Assembly (NCBI GenBank): GCA_945897955.1
Contig: CAMDGQ010000040.1
Coordinates: 1 to 33,942 of the forward strand
DNA: 33,942 nt
Source of the DNA: Tepidiphilus sp. J10
Lineage (GTDB): Bacteria > Pseudomonadota > Gammaproteobacteria > Burkholderiales > Thiobacillaceae
Reading direction: 5' to 3'
Part shown: one piece after another, positions 8,801 to 16,775 of the stretch
Position numbering within the stretch: position 1 is the stretch's first letter
Layout: every line of letters starts with the position of its first letter
Notes under the pieces: model-generated
Told to the model about the DNA's origin: nothing
The model's database searches: none
Seen by the model: the letters and a program-made list of their open reading frames with translations, nothing else
Position numbers and translations under genes: made by a program

Positions 8801-9443
8801 CGCCGAACGAGAGCCTGACAACCCCGCCGTCGCTCCCGCCAGAAAAACCCAAGGCCCGATCGGCCTGATGCCCACAATCAAGCCGGAAACCAGCCTGTGG
8901 ACCACATGGCTCAGCCTGCTTTCAGTCGCCGCACTGATCGCCGGCGCGGGTTGGTCGACGCGCGACAAATGGCTGCACTGGCTGCACCGCCACGGCATCC
9001 TGCAAGCCATCCGCATCAAACTCGGCGGCGCCGAACGCAAACGCGACACCCCCGCCTTCCGCGCCGCGCTGGAAAGCTGGCACAAAGTCATCGTCGCCGG
9101 CGACCCCACCCCGCGCGGCATCAAACGCTTCGTCAACCGCGTCCGCTTCCTGGCAATGATGGAACAAGCCCTGGAAAGCGACCAGATCCCCGAAGGCGTC
9201 CTGGTCGGTTTGGCGGCGCTGCATCATGCCAAGGTGGATTTGCCAGAGGATATCCAGCAATTGTCAGTTAGTACCTACTGGGCTTCCATCATTGAAGAAG
9301 AAGCTGAGAAATCCGGCAAACAACCGTCGCACAGCATTCATTACGCAATCCGGGATGCCACGCAAAACACCCCGGACTGGCCGCCGACACCTCAGCACAT
9401 CGAACGATTCCTGCACATGGTCGAGTTTATGCATGTGAGGTGA
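5838..9443 (+). CDS. Membrane KAP-family P-loop NTPase with YCF48-type propeller repeats
   Basis: A 1201-residue fusion. A short cytoplasmic N-terminus leads to a membrane segment at about 44-63. YCF48/BNR-like repeats follow at about 104-138, 274-306, 315-347 and 414-446 (for example RGWAVGDAGTILHSDDAGQTW), interrupted by a Pro/Thr/Lys-rich linker (about 195-268). A second membrane segment at about 470-488 leads into the KAP domain: Walker A GSWGSGKSS (552-560), Walker B FIDDLDRCD (831-839), and a C-terminal TPRGIKRFVNRVRFL motif. Further hydrophobic segments lie near 628-648, 760-790, 933-952 and 1020-1040, as is usual for KAP proteins with inserted TM helices. The predicted topology puts the propeller outside the inner membrane and the NTPase in the cytoplasm, suggesting an envelope sensor coupled to an ATP- or GTP-driven switch. 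Function is not established. Confidence 0.85.
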   Translation: MNKAEPDSPPAKANKVSFADAQTLPPNVSRPHDSPPHASPLPAWLMTVAGIVLILSALAGAWWQPPRPFPQTQPAAFAPGDIDWWRYPLESNPALRLPAIQGKLRGVHALADGKVWVVGEGGLILHSPDAGLTWRQQHPKPATTAPEATGMHLPGLLGKAYAMDPRQQSILPPEPNIIQNNAPIVLPDPKRSEPLKIPPQTNTTSTPPAVTTPPAKPATSPILKTPARLIPKSVFKPTPKTIPKTFPKAIPQPAAKPALPKPVAIAPPPDDVELLGVFFQNANRGWAAGDQGKIWFTDNGGQTWQAGFVGEHARIVQIFADNGFVMAISDQGRIFGSNGNDKTANTWLAFEQMPASPATIAAMLGRANAQASQRNGGIFATPAGFWQLGEKGEIRHAKDAPQNWQTRPSGTQTPLTGIAFADTRRGWAVGDAGTILHSDDAGQTWRAQSGGEAALAARRAGEENRRYPAPWTWLMLFLGVARLAIGARRLDLANAKAQNSTETAGIAGLFVSDQPLKPGEIDHLGHARIARGLADFIRNRNTEPGLTLAVTGSWGSGKSSIMRLLEDDLKRAGFRPAWFNAWHHQQEGRQLASMFNTIRAQAVPAIHTPAAWRVRAALYWHRGWFYRLLALGVLGLFLLGFLEAHDQKAPLTQLRQVVVGALIDTRPVVITSASLEKLKKSGVLHPHTLATLTGKMVWQPRAEAGEGCLEVRGEQAGDCRFHNLDQLYASLDHETHPVGLTDEEKQALGDAAQHLGDTPRGMLGVLLGALVVPLLLGKGLAVYGLNYLDLFKRLLPERGKVEGKEAVGTMENFRNQFCNLTQALDGRLVLFIDDLDRCDCATVREVLELVNYLVSVGKCFIVLGMAMEHVACCIEPKSPKQQTDGYAMQYLKKLVNIEVPVPKADLGGIRAMLEGQAKAGERPVDNEPARRWAAWSFSLLVLAALTWGMHTTWTQWQPDTSPKTFLTAATPGTTQPAASTPLELKPFIAEREPDNPAVAPARKTQGPIGLMPTIKPETSLWTTWLSLLSVAALIAGAGWSTRDKWLHWLHRHGILQAIRIKLGGAERKRDTPAFRAALESWHKVIVAGDPTPRGIKRFVNRVRFLAMMEQALESDQIPEGVLVGLAALHHAKVDLPEDIQQLSVSTYWASIIEEEAEKSGKQPSHSIHYAIRDATQNTPDWPPTPQHIERFLHMVEFMHVR

Positions 9444-9494
9444 TGGGGAGTGAGTCGGACTTCAATGCTCTACATGTATGACTGCTGGCCTCCT

Positions 9495-9551
9495 GGGTAC
9501 AAATTGACCCATTCAGGATGGGAAAGTCGTTAATGTGGGTCATTCGTACCC
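9495..9551 (+). promoter_or_regulatory. Tandem enhancer sites for sigma-54 promoter B
   Basis: Site 1 GGGTACAAATTGACCC (9495-9510) and site 2 GGGTCATTCGTACCC (9537-9551) start 42 bases apart, the same spacing as at promoters A and C. Only the GGGT/ACCC arms are symmetric in site 1. Site 2 starts 81 bases before the -24 element. The pair begins 51 bases after the KAP NTPase stop. Confidence 0.75.
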
Positions 9552-9617
9552 CATGCTTAAACCTGGTTCTAATTACTAACTTATTGAAAACACGGGGAGC
9601 GCAAAGAACTAATAAAC

Positions 9618-9633
9618 AGGCACGATGATTGCA
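9618..9633 (+). promoter_or_regulatory. Sigma-54 (-24/-12) promoter B
   Basis: AGGCACGATGATTGCA fits TGGCACGRNNNTTGCW at every position but the first, and shares GGCACG-N-TGATTGC with promoter C. The predicted start is near 9644. The next convincing gene begins only at 9900, and AT-rich DNA intervenes. The promoter may therefore now read into the 9900 and beta-amylase genes, or may originally have served the genes from 12398 onward. Confidence 0.78.
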
Positions 9634-9899
9634 CATTGTCCAAAAATTGCTTGAGCGTCGCGCGAGGAAGGCAAGTAAGGAACCAAAAAGGATTTATTTT
9701 AACCTGGCCCCATTAATCCCAAGTGGTTACGCGCTTATGCCAAGTTGAACAGAGGAAAATAGGATAACTTTTGCTTTCATCCCCAAAGCAAGTTGCCCTC
9801 CATACTTGACGGGCATCGGCCAATCCCGCGACACAATTTGCGAAAAGAGGTTTATTCAATTTTATTATTAGTGGCGAATATATCATTGGAGTAATTATT
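9634..9899. other. Leader after promoter B with start of AT-rich segment
   Basis: No gene of its own is visible here. GC-rich sequence runs to about 9690. The motif TTAACCTGGCCCCATTAAT (9699-9717) follows, an inverted relative of the TTAAAGGGGCCAGG copies at 12041-12250, and the DNA is AT-rich from there on. GGAG at 9888-9891 is the ribosome site of the next gene. Confidence 0.5.
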
Positions 9900-10574
9900 A
9901 TGGATGAAACACAATCAATGTGGTGGAAACGTATTGTTTCCCTTGCAAAAACCGCGACGGTAGTTTGTGCATTTCTTGCGTTTTCATTAAGTATGCGTCA
10001 AAAGGAAATGGATCGGTTCTCAGAGATTAAGCCATTGTTTGAGATCGACGCGCCGCATGTACAGTCATCAATCAAAATCAAGAACCATGGTGGGTTGGTG
10101 TATTTTGTAGGCATCTATCCCAATGAAAGCGGTGACGCTGTTATTTCTACTCCGCGGAAATATTCTGCACTCAGCAGCAATGCCAATAGCGAGGCAATTT
10201 TTAAGGTATCAGATCAATTAAAATTAATAGAAACAGAGGCAAACAAGGATAAAAAAAGCGAAGGAATAGTCACTTATTGGAGGGATGTTGATCTAAATGC
10301 ATATGAGGTCACGATTGTCCAGAGGAAAGACGGATACGGATATCGCATTAAGCACGTTCCGTTTTCGTTTCGTTCCAGTCTTTACATTACCATGTCAAGC
10401 AAATCGCTAGATTATATTCTGAGCAGTATTTTTCCAAAAGAGTGGTTTAGCGAGTTAGATAATAGCGTAATAGCGCAAGATAAAAGCGAAAAAAAGAAGA
10501 TGGAAAATGTATTCGATATTGACAAATACGTTTTTGAAAAAAATAACCAATTTTATATCGGAAAAGCCAGATAA
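9900..10574 (+). CDS. Membrane-anchored protein of unknown function
   Basis: I do not recognise this 224-residue protein. It has one hydrophobic segment near the N-terminus (about residues 16-32, LAKTATVVCAFLAFSL) after a short charged start, then a soluble Lys/Ser-rich domain with predicted strands (IKIKNHGGLVYFVGIYPNE), so it is probably a single-pass protein with most of its mass on one side of the membrane. The start is supported by GGAG 8 bases before the ATG. Codons are AT-rich, unlike the neighbouring KAP and patatin genes, pointing to recent acquisition together with the beta-amylase gene that follows 85 bases later. It is the first gene after sigma-54 promoter B. Confidence 0.65.
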   Translation: MDETQSMWWKRIVSLAKTATVVCAFLAFSLSMRQKEMDRFSEIKPLFEIDAPHVQSSIKIKNHGGLVYFVGIYPNESGDAVISTPRKYSALSSNANSEAIFKVSDQLKLIETEANKDKKSEGIVTYWRDVDLNAYEVTIVQRKDGYGYRIKHVPFSFRSSLYITMSSKSLDYILSSIFPKEWFSELDNSVIAQDKSEKKKMENVFDIDKYVFEKNNQFYIGKAR

Positions 10575-10659
10575 AACTAGCAACTATTTAAATGCAGCAC
10601 TCGGCTTGTCTAATTGTAACGATTTGACATTAAATTATTACTTTAATTGAACTATAATC

Positions 10660-12036
10660 ATGTTATCTTTTTTAATTCGGTTTGTTATAGCCTTTCTTAT
10701 TGTGCCCACATTTGTCGCAGCACAACCATTGACACGCCCTGCAGCGATGGCGCCATTAGAAGTGCAAGACTGGGGTGCTTTCCGATCCCAACTAACCATA
10801 GCCAAGTACATAGGCATTACCTCAATTAGTACAGATGTATGGTGGGGTAAAGTCGAGGGTGCTGGCGATGAGCAGTTCAATTGGAGTTACTACGACAAAG
10901 TAAGCCAAACTATTATTGACTCAGGGCTCAAGTGGATGCCAATTCTTTCTTTCCATCAATGTGGTGGCAATGTAGGCGACGATTGTAATATACCCATTCC
11001 CTCTTGGGTTTGGAAAAAACTGGGCCACATGCCCCCAGAACAACATAAGTATAAAAGTGAAAAGGGAAATTATTCGAACGAAGTAATCTCCCTTTGGTCA
11101 AATGATAAAGCAAGCAGACAATACATTGAATTTGTTACCGCCTTCCGTTCCCGCTACAGCATGTTATCCGAACATATAGAGGAAATAAATATTAGTACCG
11201 GCCCTTCTGGCGAATTACGTTATCCCTCGTACAACACACATGATCACTTTACCTACCCCGAACGTGGTTTTTTTCAAGCTTACAGCGACGATGCCATAAC
11301 TGATTTCGTCGGATATACACGAAATAAATACGTAACCTTGGAAAAGGTTAATGACGCCTGGGAAACCAATCTACAAGACTGGCTTGAAATTCGCCCCCCT
11401 ACGAAACCTGAAGAATTCTTTACTCAAAAAGAATATCTTAACACCCAATACGGAAAAGATTTCACCTATTGGTATAGCCAGTCTTTGTTAAAGCACGGCG
11501 CATTCATGCTTCAACTTGTAACCAATACACTTGGTTCTGATTTTTCTGGCATTCCGTTAGGAATCAAAATTCCCGGAATTCACTGGCAGATGAGTTCGCC
11601 CACGATGCCTCGCTCGGCCGAAATTACTGCTGGCCTTATTTCCACAGACAATGATATTTTCAGTGAAACCACTGGGTATGGGTATTTTCGCATTATTGAA
11701 ATGATAAAACATGCGAACACTGAACATCGTCCAGTAGTACTACATTTCACGTGCTTGGAAATGGACAACAACCCCTCTACGCCCAACTACTCGCAAGCTA
11801 AGAATTTGGTGTTTTGGGTTGACCAGGCAGCCAAGTCACAAAACATCGAAATCATGGGTGAGAATGCCTTAAGCAGTGGCGTAAAAAATGAGCGCGGTTG
11901 GGACAATATTGATAATGCGATAAGATGGGGCAGTTACCGTGGTCTTACAACCCTTCGCTTAGGCGATCTGGCAGTTGACAATAACCTTGGTTTTAAACGT
12001 TATCAACGGCTTATCGAAGACTTCAAGCCTCAATAG
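10660..12036 (+). CDS. Secreted GH14 beta-amylase
   Basis: Beta-amylase releases beta-maltose from the non-reducing ends of starch or other alpha-1,4-glucans. Glycoside hydrolase family 14 blocks are all present: STDVWWGKVE (57-66), LSFHQCGGNVGDDC (96-109), GPSGELRYPSY with catalytic acid Glu185, IPGIHWQM (304-311), HFTCLEM (362-368), and GENAL with catalytic base Glu401. A signal peptide is likely (about residues 1-21, cleavage near VAA/QP), so it is exported. The start is limited by an in-frame TGA at 10648-10650, and no good ribosome site precedes the ATG. A TTGACA (10624-10629) and TATAAT (10653-10658) flank it but are 23 bases apart and too close to the ATG for a normal promoter. Base composition is AT-rich and foreign-looking. 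Family assignment is firm; maltose-forming activity is inferred. Confidence 0.93.
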   Translation: MLSFLIRFVIAFLIVPTFVAAQPLTRPAAMAPLEVQDWGAFRSQLTIAKYIGITSISTDVWWGKVEGAGDEQFNWSYYDKVSQTIIDSGLKWMPILSFHQCGGNVGDDCNIPIPSWVWKKLGHMPPEQHKYKSEKGNYSNEVISLWSNDKASRQYIEFVTAFRSRYSMLSEHIEEINISTGPSGELRYPSYNTHDHFTYPERGFFQAYSDDAITDFVGYTRNKYVTLEKVNDAWETNLQDWLEIRPPTKPEEFFTQKEYLNTQYGKDFTYWYSQSLLKHGAFMLQLVTNTLGSDFSGIPLGIKIPGIHWQMSSPTMPRSAEITAGLISTDNDIFSETTGYGYFRIIEMIKHANTEHRPVVLHFTCLEMDNNPSTPNYSQAKNLVFWVDQAAKSQNIEIMGENALSSGVKNERGWDNIDNAIRWGSYRGLTTLRLGDLAVDNNLGFKRYQRLIEDFKPQ

Positions 12037-12040
12037 AAGG

Positions 12041-12250
12041 GCTAAAGGGGCCAGGCTTAGAAGAGCTAAAGGGGCCAGGCTCAATTAACTAGAAATATCT
12101 ATGAAAAGCAATCCGTCCCTGCCCCCTTTAATTCTGCTCGCGGCGGCTGGCGCATCCACGAATATTAGGGAAATATAAGTCAGGCTCGATTATTTTTTAA
12201 TGTAATGTCAATTAAAGGGGCCGAATGTCAATTAAAGGGGCCGGGCTCAC
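12041..12250. repeat. Cluster of short TTAAAGGGGCC repeats
   Basis: GCTAAAGGGGCCAGGCT occurs at 12041-12057 and again at 12065-12081. AATGTCAATTAAAGGGGCC occurs twice in tandem (12204-12222 and 12224-12242), and an inverted GCCCCCTTTAATT lies near 12121-12133. A single inverted relative sits at 9699-9717, on the other side of the AT-rich gene pair. No gene is seen between 12037 and 12397 otherwise. Confidence 0.7.
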
Positions 12251-12397
12251 ATTTATTATGCACATATATTCTCTAGCCGCCATGTCCAACTGGCGCTGTG
12301 AGATGGACACTCAAAACGCCCGGCACTTTTAACAACACTCAAACTAAATTTTAGCCCCAATCTGTATCACCGCAACCACTGACGAGAGGAGTAAGAA

Positions 12398-12985
12398 ATG
12401 GCAGATCATATTGAAGTCAAAGATATCAAGGCGCTTCCTGTTCTACCATACGTGGATGTACGCGCAAAGCTGAAGTCAGGTGACATTTTATTCACATCCG
12501 GGGACTATCTCATTTCCAAGGCCATTCAGAAAATGACCGGCAGTCCCTGGAGTCATGTGGGCATTGTTTTTCGGCTTGATTCCATTGACCGCGTGCTGTT
12601 ACTGGAAAGCGTTGAGGATATGGGAGTGCGGTTTGCCCCTTTGTCGAAATACCTCAATAACTACGAAGGTGGCAAGCCCTATAAGGGGCGTGCAGTTCTT
12701 GCCCGTTGTCAAGACGTAACAAGCGAGACCATTATTAAACTTTCCACTTTTGGAATTGACGAACTGACTCAGCCCTACGACAAGGATGAGATCGCAAAAA
12801 TAATGGCACGTATTACCCTTGGCATAGGCAGGAAGGAACGTGACCGTGAATACATCTGTTCAGAGCTGGTCTATGAATGTTTTGCACGTGCAGGAAAGGA
12901 GTTTGCTTTTAACCCCAAAGGCTTTATCAGCCCGGAAGATGTCTGGCTCGATGGAAAACTTTCTCTTGTTGGACGAGTTCTTTAG
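12398..12985 (+). CDS. YiiX-like permuted papain-fold hydrolase (NlpC/P60 superfamily)
   Basis: A 195-residue protein of the YiiX/YycO-type circularly permuted NlpC/P60-papain group. The signs are KSGDILFTSGDYLISKAIQ at 26-44, then SPWSHVGIVF with the probable catalytic His53, LLES with Glu70 as possible polar partner, and YICSELVYECF with the probable nucleophile Cys154 near the C-terminal half. His before Cys is the permuted order. Relatives cleave amide or ester bonds in lipids or in acylated or peptidoglycan-derived substrates, and the substrate here is unknown. No signal peptide is visible. GAGAGGAG precedes the ATG. It begins the run of envelope genes 12398-22600, which may once have been directly behind promoter B. 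Confidence 0.8.
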   Translation: MADHIEVKDIKALPVLPYVDVRAKLKSGDILFTSGDYLISKAIQKMTGSPWSHVGIVFRLDSIDRVLLLESVEDMGVRFAPLSKYLNNYEGGKPYKGRAVLARCQDVTSETIIKLSTFGIDELTQPYDKDEIAKIMARITLGIGRKERDREYICSELVYECFARAGKEFAFNPKGFISPEDVWLDGKLSLVGRVL

Positions 12986-13155
12986 CCAGATGATTTCATC
13001 ACGGATCAACAACTTCTGATTTTTTCTTAGTGAACATCTGAACATGATAGAAAACAATAATTTAGTTTTGCAAGAGAACAAGCACGTCCTCGACTACTGT
13101 TTATCAATTTTTGCCTCCCATATTTTCCATTGTCAGATCGTTCTTGGAGATATAA
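12986..13155. other. Spacer before lipoprotein gene
   Basis: AT-rich spacer of 170 bases with no gene, strong hairpin or sigma-54 element that I can see. TTGGAGATATAA just before the next ATG supplies its ribosome site. Confidence 0.5.
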
Positions 13156-13764
13156 ATGAAGAAATTAATAGCATCAGGAGTGAGTGCAGCAATGGCGGTG
13201 GCCTTGTTATTACCGGGCTGCGCGAGCGGGCCTGAAAACCGGGCGCTGTTCGGTATAGGAACAATCATTGCTGGAGTCACGCCAAGTGATGACATCCTGC
13301 AAACCTATTACCTCGGAGTTTTCGACCCCACCGAGCAAATCCCTCAAACGGTTTACCGGGTGCGGGTACGCGGCCAAGCCAATCTGCTGAGCCGGACCCA
13401 CTTCGCCAGCGGCTGGGTGCCTGCCTCCCTGATCGACACATTGAACGGCCCCGATATCAAGAAGATCGGCGATGGCGAAGCGGGAAATCCTTTCTCCTCC
13501 AACTATCGCAACCGTCGTCTGGTCATGTTCGGACCGGAAGGCTTCCGCGAGGCACCCAAGGATCACCGGCTGGTGATCGTCATGGGATCGACACCCCAGG
13601 ACTTCTTTTCCGCCGTGGATTCTGCCCTGGGCTCGGTGGCACAAGTTCAACTCGATAGCGATACCACTCATCTGCGTCAGGCATTGCTGGAGGGATGGGT
13701 CAACGCACTACACCAGGAACAGCGTCTCGCTGACATTTCCAGGCAATTCGAAGCCGCCCAATAA
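13156..13764 (+). CDS. Lipoprotein of unknown function
   Basis: A 202-residue protein with a clear type II signal peptide: MKK start, hydrophobic core, lipobox LLPGC with lipidated Cys22. The mature part begins with a short Gly/Ile-rich stretch and then an alpha/beta domain (VYRVRVRGQANLLSRTHFAS, HRLVIVMGSTPQDFFSAVDS) that I cannot assign to a family. The residue after Cys22 is Ala, which by the +2 rule of enterobacteria favours the outer membrane. It lies 11 bases before the larger lipoprotein gene, so the two are almost certainly co-transcribed and may form a complex. Ribosome site GGAG at 13146-13149. Confidence 0.75.
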   Translation: MKKLIASGVSAAMAVALLLPGCASGPENRALFGIGTIIAGVTPSDDILQTYYLGVFDPTEQIPQTVYRVRVRGQANLLSRTHFASGWVPASLIDTLNGPDIKKIGDGEAGNPFSSNYRNRRLVMFGPEGFREAPKDHRLVIVMGSTPQDFFSAVDSALGSVAQVQLDSDTTHLRQALLEGWVNALHQEQRLADISRQFEAAQ

Positions 13765-13775
13765 GGAGAACCACC

Positions 13776-16775
13776 ATGTTCGCCAAGTTCATGATCGTGC
13801 TTTGCTCTCTGCTTCTGGCTGGCTGCGCCAGCCTGAGGGTGGATGTGGATGTCTACAAGGGGCCACTAATCAATGAGCCGGATGTGCAACTGAAACAGGT
13901 GGCGGCACAGGCCATCGCTGCGCAGCCATTGATCAGGACCATGATCGTCGATACGTATCATGGAGGTTATGACGTTAAGCCATACAAACCTTACGTGAAG
14001 GAACTTCGCACATCGCTCGAAGCGCTTGCGGACATGATCGAGCTGGACCCGCAGGTTGTATCCATCGTTAGCAAACTTGCGGCAGATTGCACCTTCGATA
14101 AACAGGCGACTCGTCTCGCGGAGTGTATCGCAATGGCCGAGGGCGAGATTGCACTACGCTTTTCCGCGCCCCAAATCCAAGCGCAATTGGTTACCGCGCG
14201 ATCCAAGCTACTTACCGATTCAAGTCCGGATGTCGACAGCATCGCCGCACATATAGGCCAAATGGCGCAAGCAGCACAAAAAGGCGGAATCGTTAAGCAA
14301 ATCAAGCTATGGGAGAGCGATCCGCGGATGCCAGAATATAAAAAGGACTTGCGCAATGATCTGGTCGAGTTCGCCGAACGCGCCAGATGGATCGGCAATC
14401 ACGCCAAGCTGTTCCTGAAGCTCTTGAATGACGAGATGGCTGGGCAAGCACAACCTTTCTCGCCTTCACCCATTGTTGAACCCAGCAGGCTTCTACGCCA
14501 GGCCATCGAAACCCATTCCCTGATCCTGCAAACCATCGGCAACTCCATCTTGAGCCAGACCAACGAAATCGAACGCATGGCGGGCTTGAACAGCGACTCA
14601 AGAAACGCACGTCTGAAAGCACGGGAACTGACGGTATGGGGTAGCGTGGGCTGGGCCAGGAACAGCGTTCTGGCTGCGGTCAAGGCGCGTAACGACACAT
14701 GGACATCATTCCCTTCACTGATCAATTCCGATTTCAAGAGTAGCCTGCTGGCCCACTTGAACGCTGCGGATAACAAGTCACTTGAAGCCATCAGCCTGTT
14801 GGGAGAATCAATCCCTCATTACCAGAAGGCGATCAAACCGTTTGATTCCGTTGCAAAAGCCTACGCAGCAACCTCGAAGCTGAACTGCGGCGGCAAACCA
14901 GAAGGAAAGCCGGCTGAACTGCTGCAAGCCTGCCTGAGTAGCGATTTCGCCGAGATGAATACGCTCCAGGACGTGCTGCTCGGGGATGGGAAGGAAATCA
15001 CCAATACAGAGGCATCTATTGCACTGAGTGCTCTGCGCACGCACCTTGAAAACTTGAAAACGAAACTTGAAGGCTGGAAGACGGACCTCGTCTTGTTACG
15101 CAACTGGAAAGCCAGCCTGGAAGGCGCCGAAATGCTGCTGCGGGGGGGGCTGGCAGGAAGTGAAGTCAAGAATCCCCGCGAAGTCATTGATCTGGGAGTG
15201 TCACGCCTGCGCGGCATGCAGGTCGAGGCAGTGCTTGCGGAAGATGCGACTCGCCGCGCGAGAATTGAGGATGCCATCCAGATACTCCTCACCCACCGGG
15301 CCGGCATGGTTCCCCTGGTGCCTTCCGCCTCCTATCTTCGCAACAGCCTGCCGGCCACCTCTCTGAGTGAAGGTATTCGGGAAAAGGATGAGGCCAACAT
15401 GCTCTGGCAAGCTTTTATCCGCGCCTTCCCTGACACGAAGGCAAACGGGGAGGAACAGATGCGCCTGGATGTAGACAAGCAGTACTGGCAGCCGGTCAAC
15501 CGTGTACGGGTAAGTGGCGGCGGCAGCGTCAACAAGGTACTGGCCAAGGACGATGTCGGCAACTGGTATGTAAAGAGCTTCGATACTGACAAGAAGGCGG
15601 TGATCGAGACCATGAAGAAACTCGCTCTCTACAACCTGGCGGGCGCCACACCCGCTCTTGGCGCCCTGCGCACCCAATTGGCCAACGCCAAGGGTCTCTC
15701 CGTGGATCAGTTGAAAATGAGTGACCTGGGCATTGGTAAAGCCATGCCGGTTTCCTCTGCGCCGATAGACAACGATCTTTTGGTGGTCACTCAACCGGCG
15801 ATCACGGAAGCCCCATCCGACGCACCCAACGGTACGGTGGCGGATGTTTACAAGGTGGTACTCACCCGTTACGGCAAGGCCTTGCAGACGACTTATCAGA
15901 CCCTGCAATGCGACACCAAAGTGGGGGATGTGAATACCGACGTGTGCGCTGATGGCAAATTGACCACGAAGGCTCAGGAGGAACTTGGCAAGATGAACTT
16001 GAAAACGCTGGATGAAGAAGTGGCCAGATTGCTGGGCGAACGGACGTCCACCTGCAAACCAGATATCGCCAATAAGTCTTGCAAAGGCACATCTCCGTCC
16101 AAACCCGCATCCGAATCTGCCAGCAGCACCAAGCTCACCAAGGCAGATATGCAGGGTCTCAGCCTGGATGAGTTGAAGTTATCTGCCGACAAGCCATGGT
16201 CCGTTGCATCGATGACCGTGAGCGACTTGTCCGTAAGTGAATTGCGAGCCATGACAGAGGCGGCGGCTGCAACGGGCAAAGAGTCGGTCTCCAAAATTAC
16301 CGGTGGAAAACTCACTGCCGCCAAGATTGAGTCCATCACCTTGAAACCGGGGAGTGTGCTGCATGCCGACCAAGTCAGCCTCATCCAGGGTAAGGCGGGC
16401 GGCATAGAGGTGCCAAAGGGCACTTATACCCAGGTCGAACTGGCAGCCCAGGCCGGGCAAGCCACATCCATTTTCCAGAGTACAGAGCAACTTGCCGACG
16501 TCCAGATCATGAGCGCGACCAGTAGCGAACAGGGCGGCAAGGTCAAATTGACCGATGCTGTGTTCAAAGGCGGGACATTGAGCAAGCCACTCTTCGGTGC
16601 CATCGCGTTCTCCGGCACCTTGATCAAAGAGAGCAGTGCCGCCGCCACGGCTAGTGGGGACGCCCCTCGCTTCGAAACACTGTCCTCTCTCATCAACAAG
16701 CAAGCCGATGCCCTCAAACGCCTCAAGAGTGATATGGAAACCCTCAGCGCATCCATCAGCAAACCCCTGCAATAG
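13776..16775 (+). CDS. Very large lipoprotein, helical, unknown function
   Basis: A 999-residue protein with lipobox LLAGC (Cys17) behind a short signal peptide, preceded by AAGGAG. The mature start RVDVDVYKGPLINEPDVQLKQ looks like a conserved motif but I cannot name the family. Residues about 30-560 are largely helical with many Leu/Ala heptad-like stretches. A mixed region near 575-620 follows (VRVSGGGSVNKVLAKDDVGNWYVKSF). The C-terminal 200 residues contain approximate repeats built on LSLDELKLS, MTVSDLSVSELRAM and KIESITLKPGSV, reminiscent of a beta-solenoid, and end in a short coiled coil (LINKQADALKRLKSDMETLS). Size and anchoring suggest an envelope scaffold or surface protein working with the neighbouring lipoprotein. 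Confidence 0.75.
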   Translation: MFAKFMIVLCSLLLAGCASLRVDVDVYKGPLINEPDVQLKQVAAQAIAAQPLIRTMIVDTYHGGYDVKPYKPYVKELRTSLEALADMIELDPQVVSIVSKLAADCTFDKQATRLAECIAMAEGEIALRFSAPQIQAQLVTARSKLLTDSSPDVDSIAAHIGQMAQAAQKGGIVKQIKLWESDPRMPEYKKDLRNDLVEFAERARWIGNHAKLFLKLLNDEMAGQAQPFSPSPIVEPSRLLRQAIETHSLILQTIGNSILSQTNEIERMAGLNSDSRNARLKARELTVWGSVGWARNSVLAAVKARNDTWTSFPSLINSDFKSSLLAHLNAADNKSLEAISLLGESIPHYQKAIKPFDSVAKAYAATSKLNCGGKPEGKPAELLQACLSSDFAEMNTLQDVLLGDGKEITNTEASIALSALRTHLENLKTKLEGWKTDLVLLRNWKASLEGAEMLLRGGLAGSEVKNPREVIDLGVSRLRGMQVEAVLAEDATRRARIEDAIQILLTHRAGMVPLVPSASYLRNSLPATSLSEGIREKDEANMLWQAFIRAFPDTKANGEEQMRLDVDKQYWQPVNRVRVSGGGSVNKVLAKDDVGNWYVKSFDTDKKAVIETMKKLALYNLAGATPALGALRTQLANAKGLSVDQLKMSDLGIGKAMPVSSAPIDNDLLVVTQPAITEAPSDAPNGTVADVYKVVLTRYGKALQTTYQTLQCDTKVGDVNTDVCADGKLTTKAQEELGKMNLKTLDEEVARLLGERTSTCKPDIANKSCKGTSPSKPASESASSTKLTKADMQGLSLDELKLSADKPWSVASMTVSDLSVSELRAMTEAAAATGKESVSKITGGKLTAAKIESITLKPGSVLHADQVSLIQGKAGGIEVPKGTYTQVELAAQAGQATSIFQSTEQLADVQIMSATSSEQGGKVKLTDAVFKGGTLSKPLFGAIAFSGTLIKESSAAATASGDAPRFETLSSLINKQADALKRLKSDMETLSASISKPLQ

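Noticed and set aside
10624..10658. TTGACA and TATAAT as a sigma-70 promoter of the beta-amylase gene
   Set aside because: They are 23 bases apart, too far for a standard promoter, and the -10 ends one base before the ATG.
12041..12250. CRISPR-like array
   Set aside because: The repeats are short, irregularly spaced and occur in both orientations; there are no uniform spacers and no cas genes.
13044..13235. Short frame before the 13156 lipoprotein
   Set aside because: It overlaps the lipoprotein signal peptide in another frame and has no ribosome site or recognisable protein feature.
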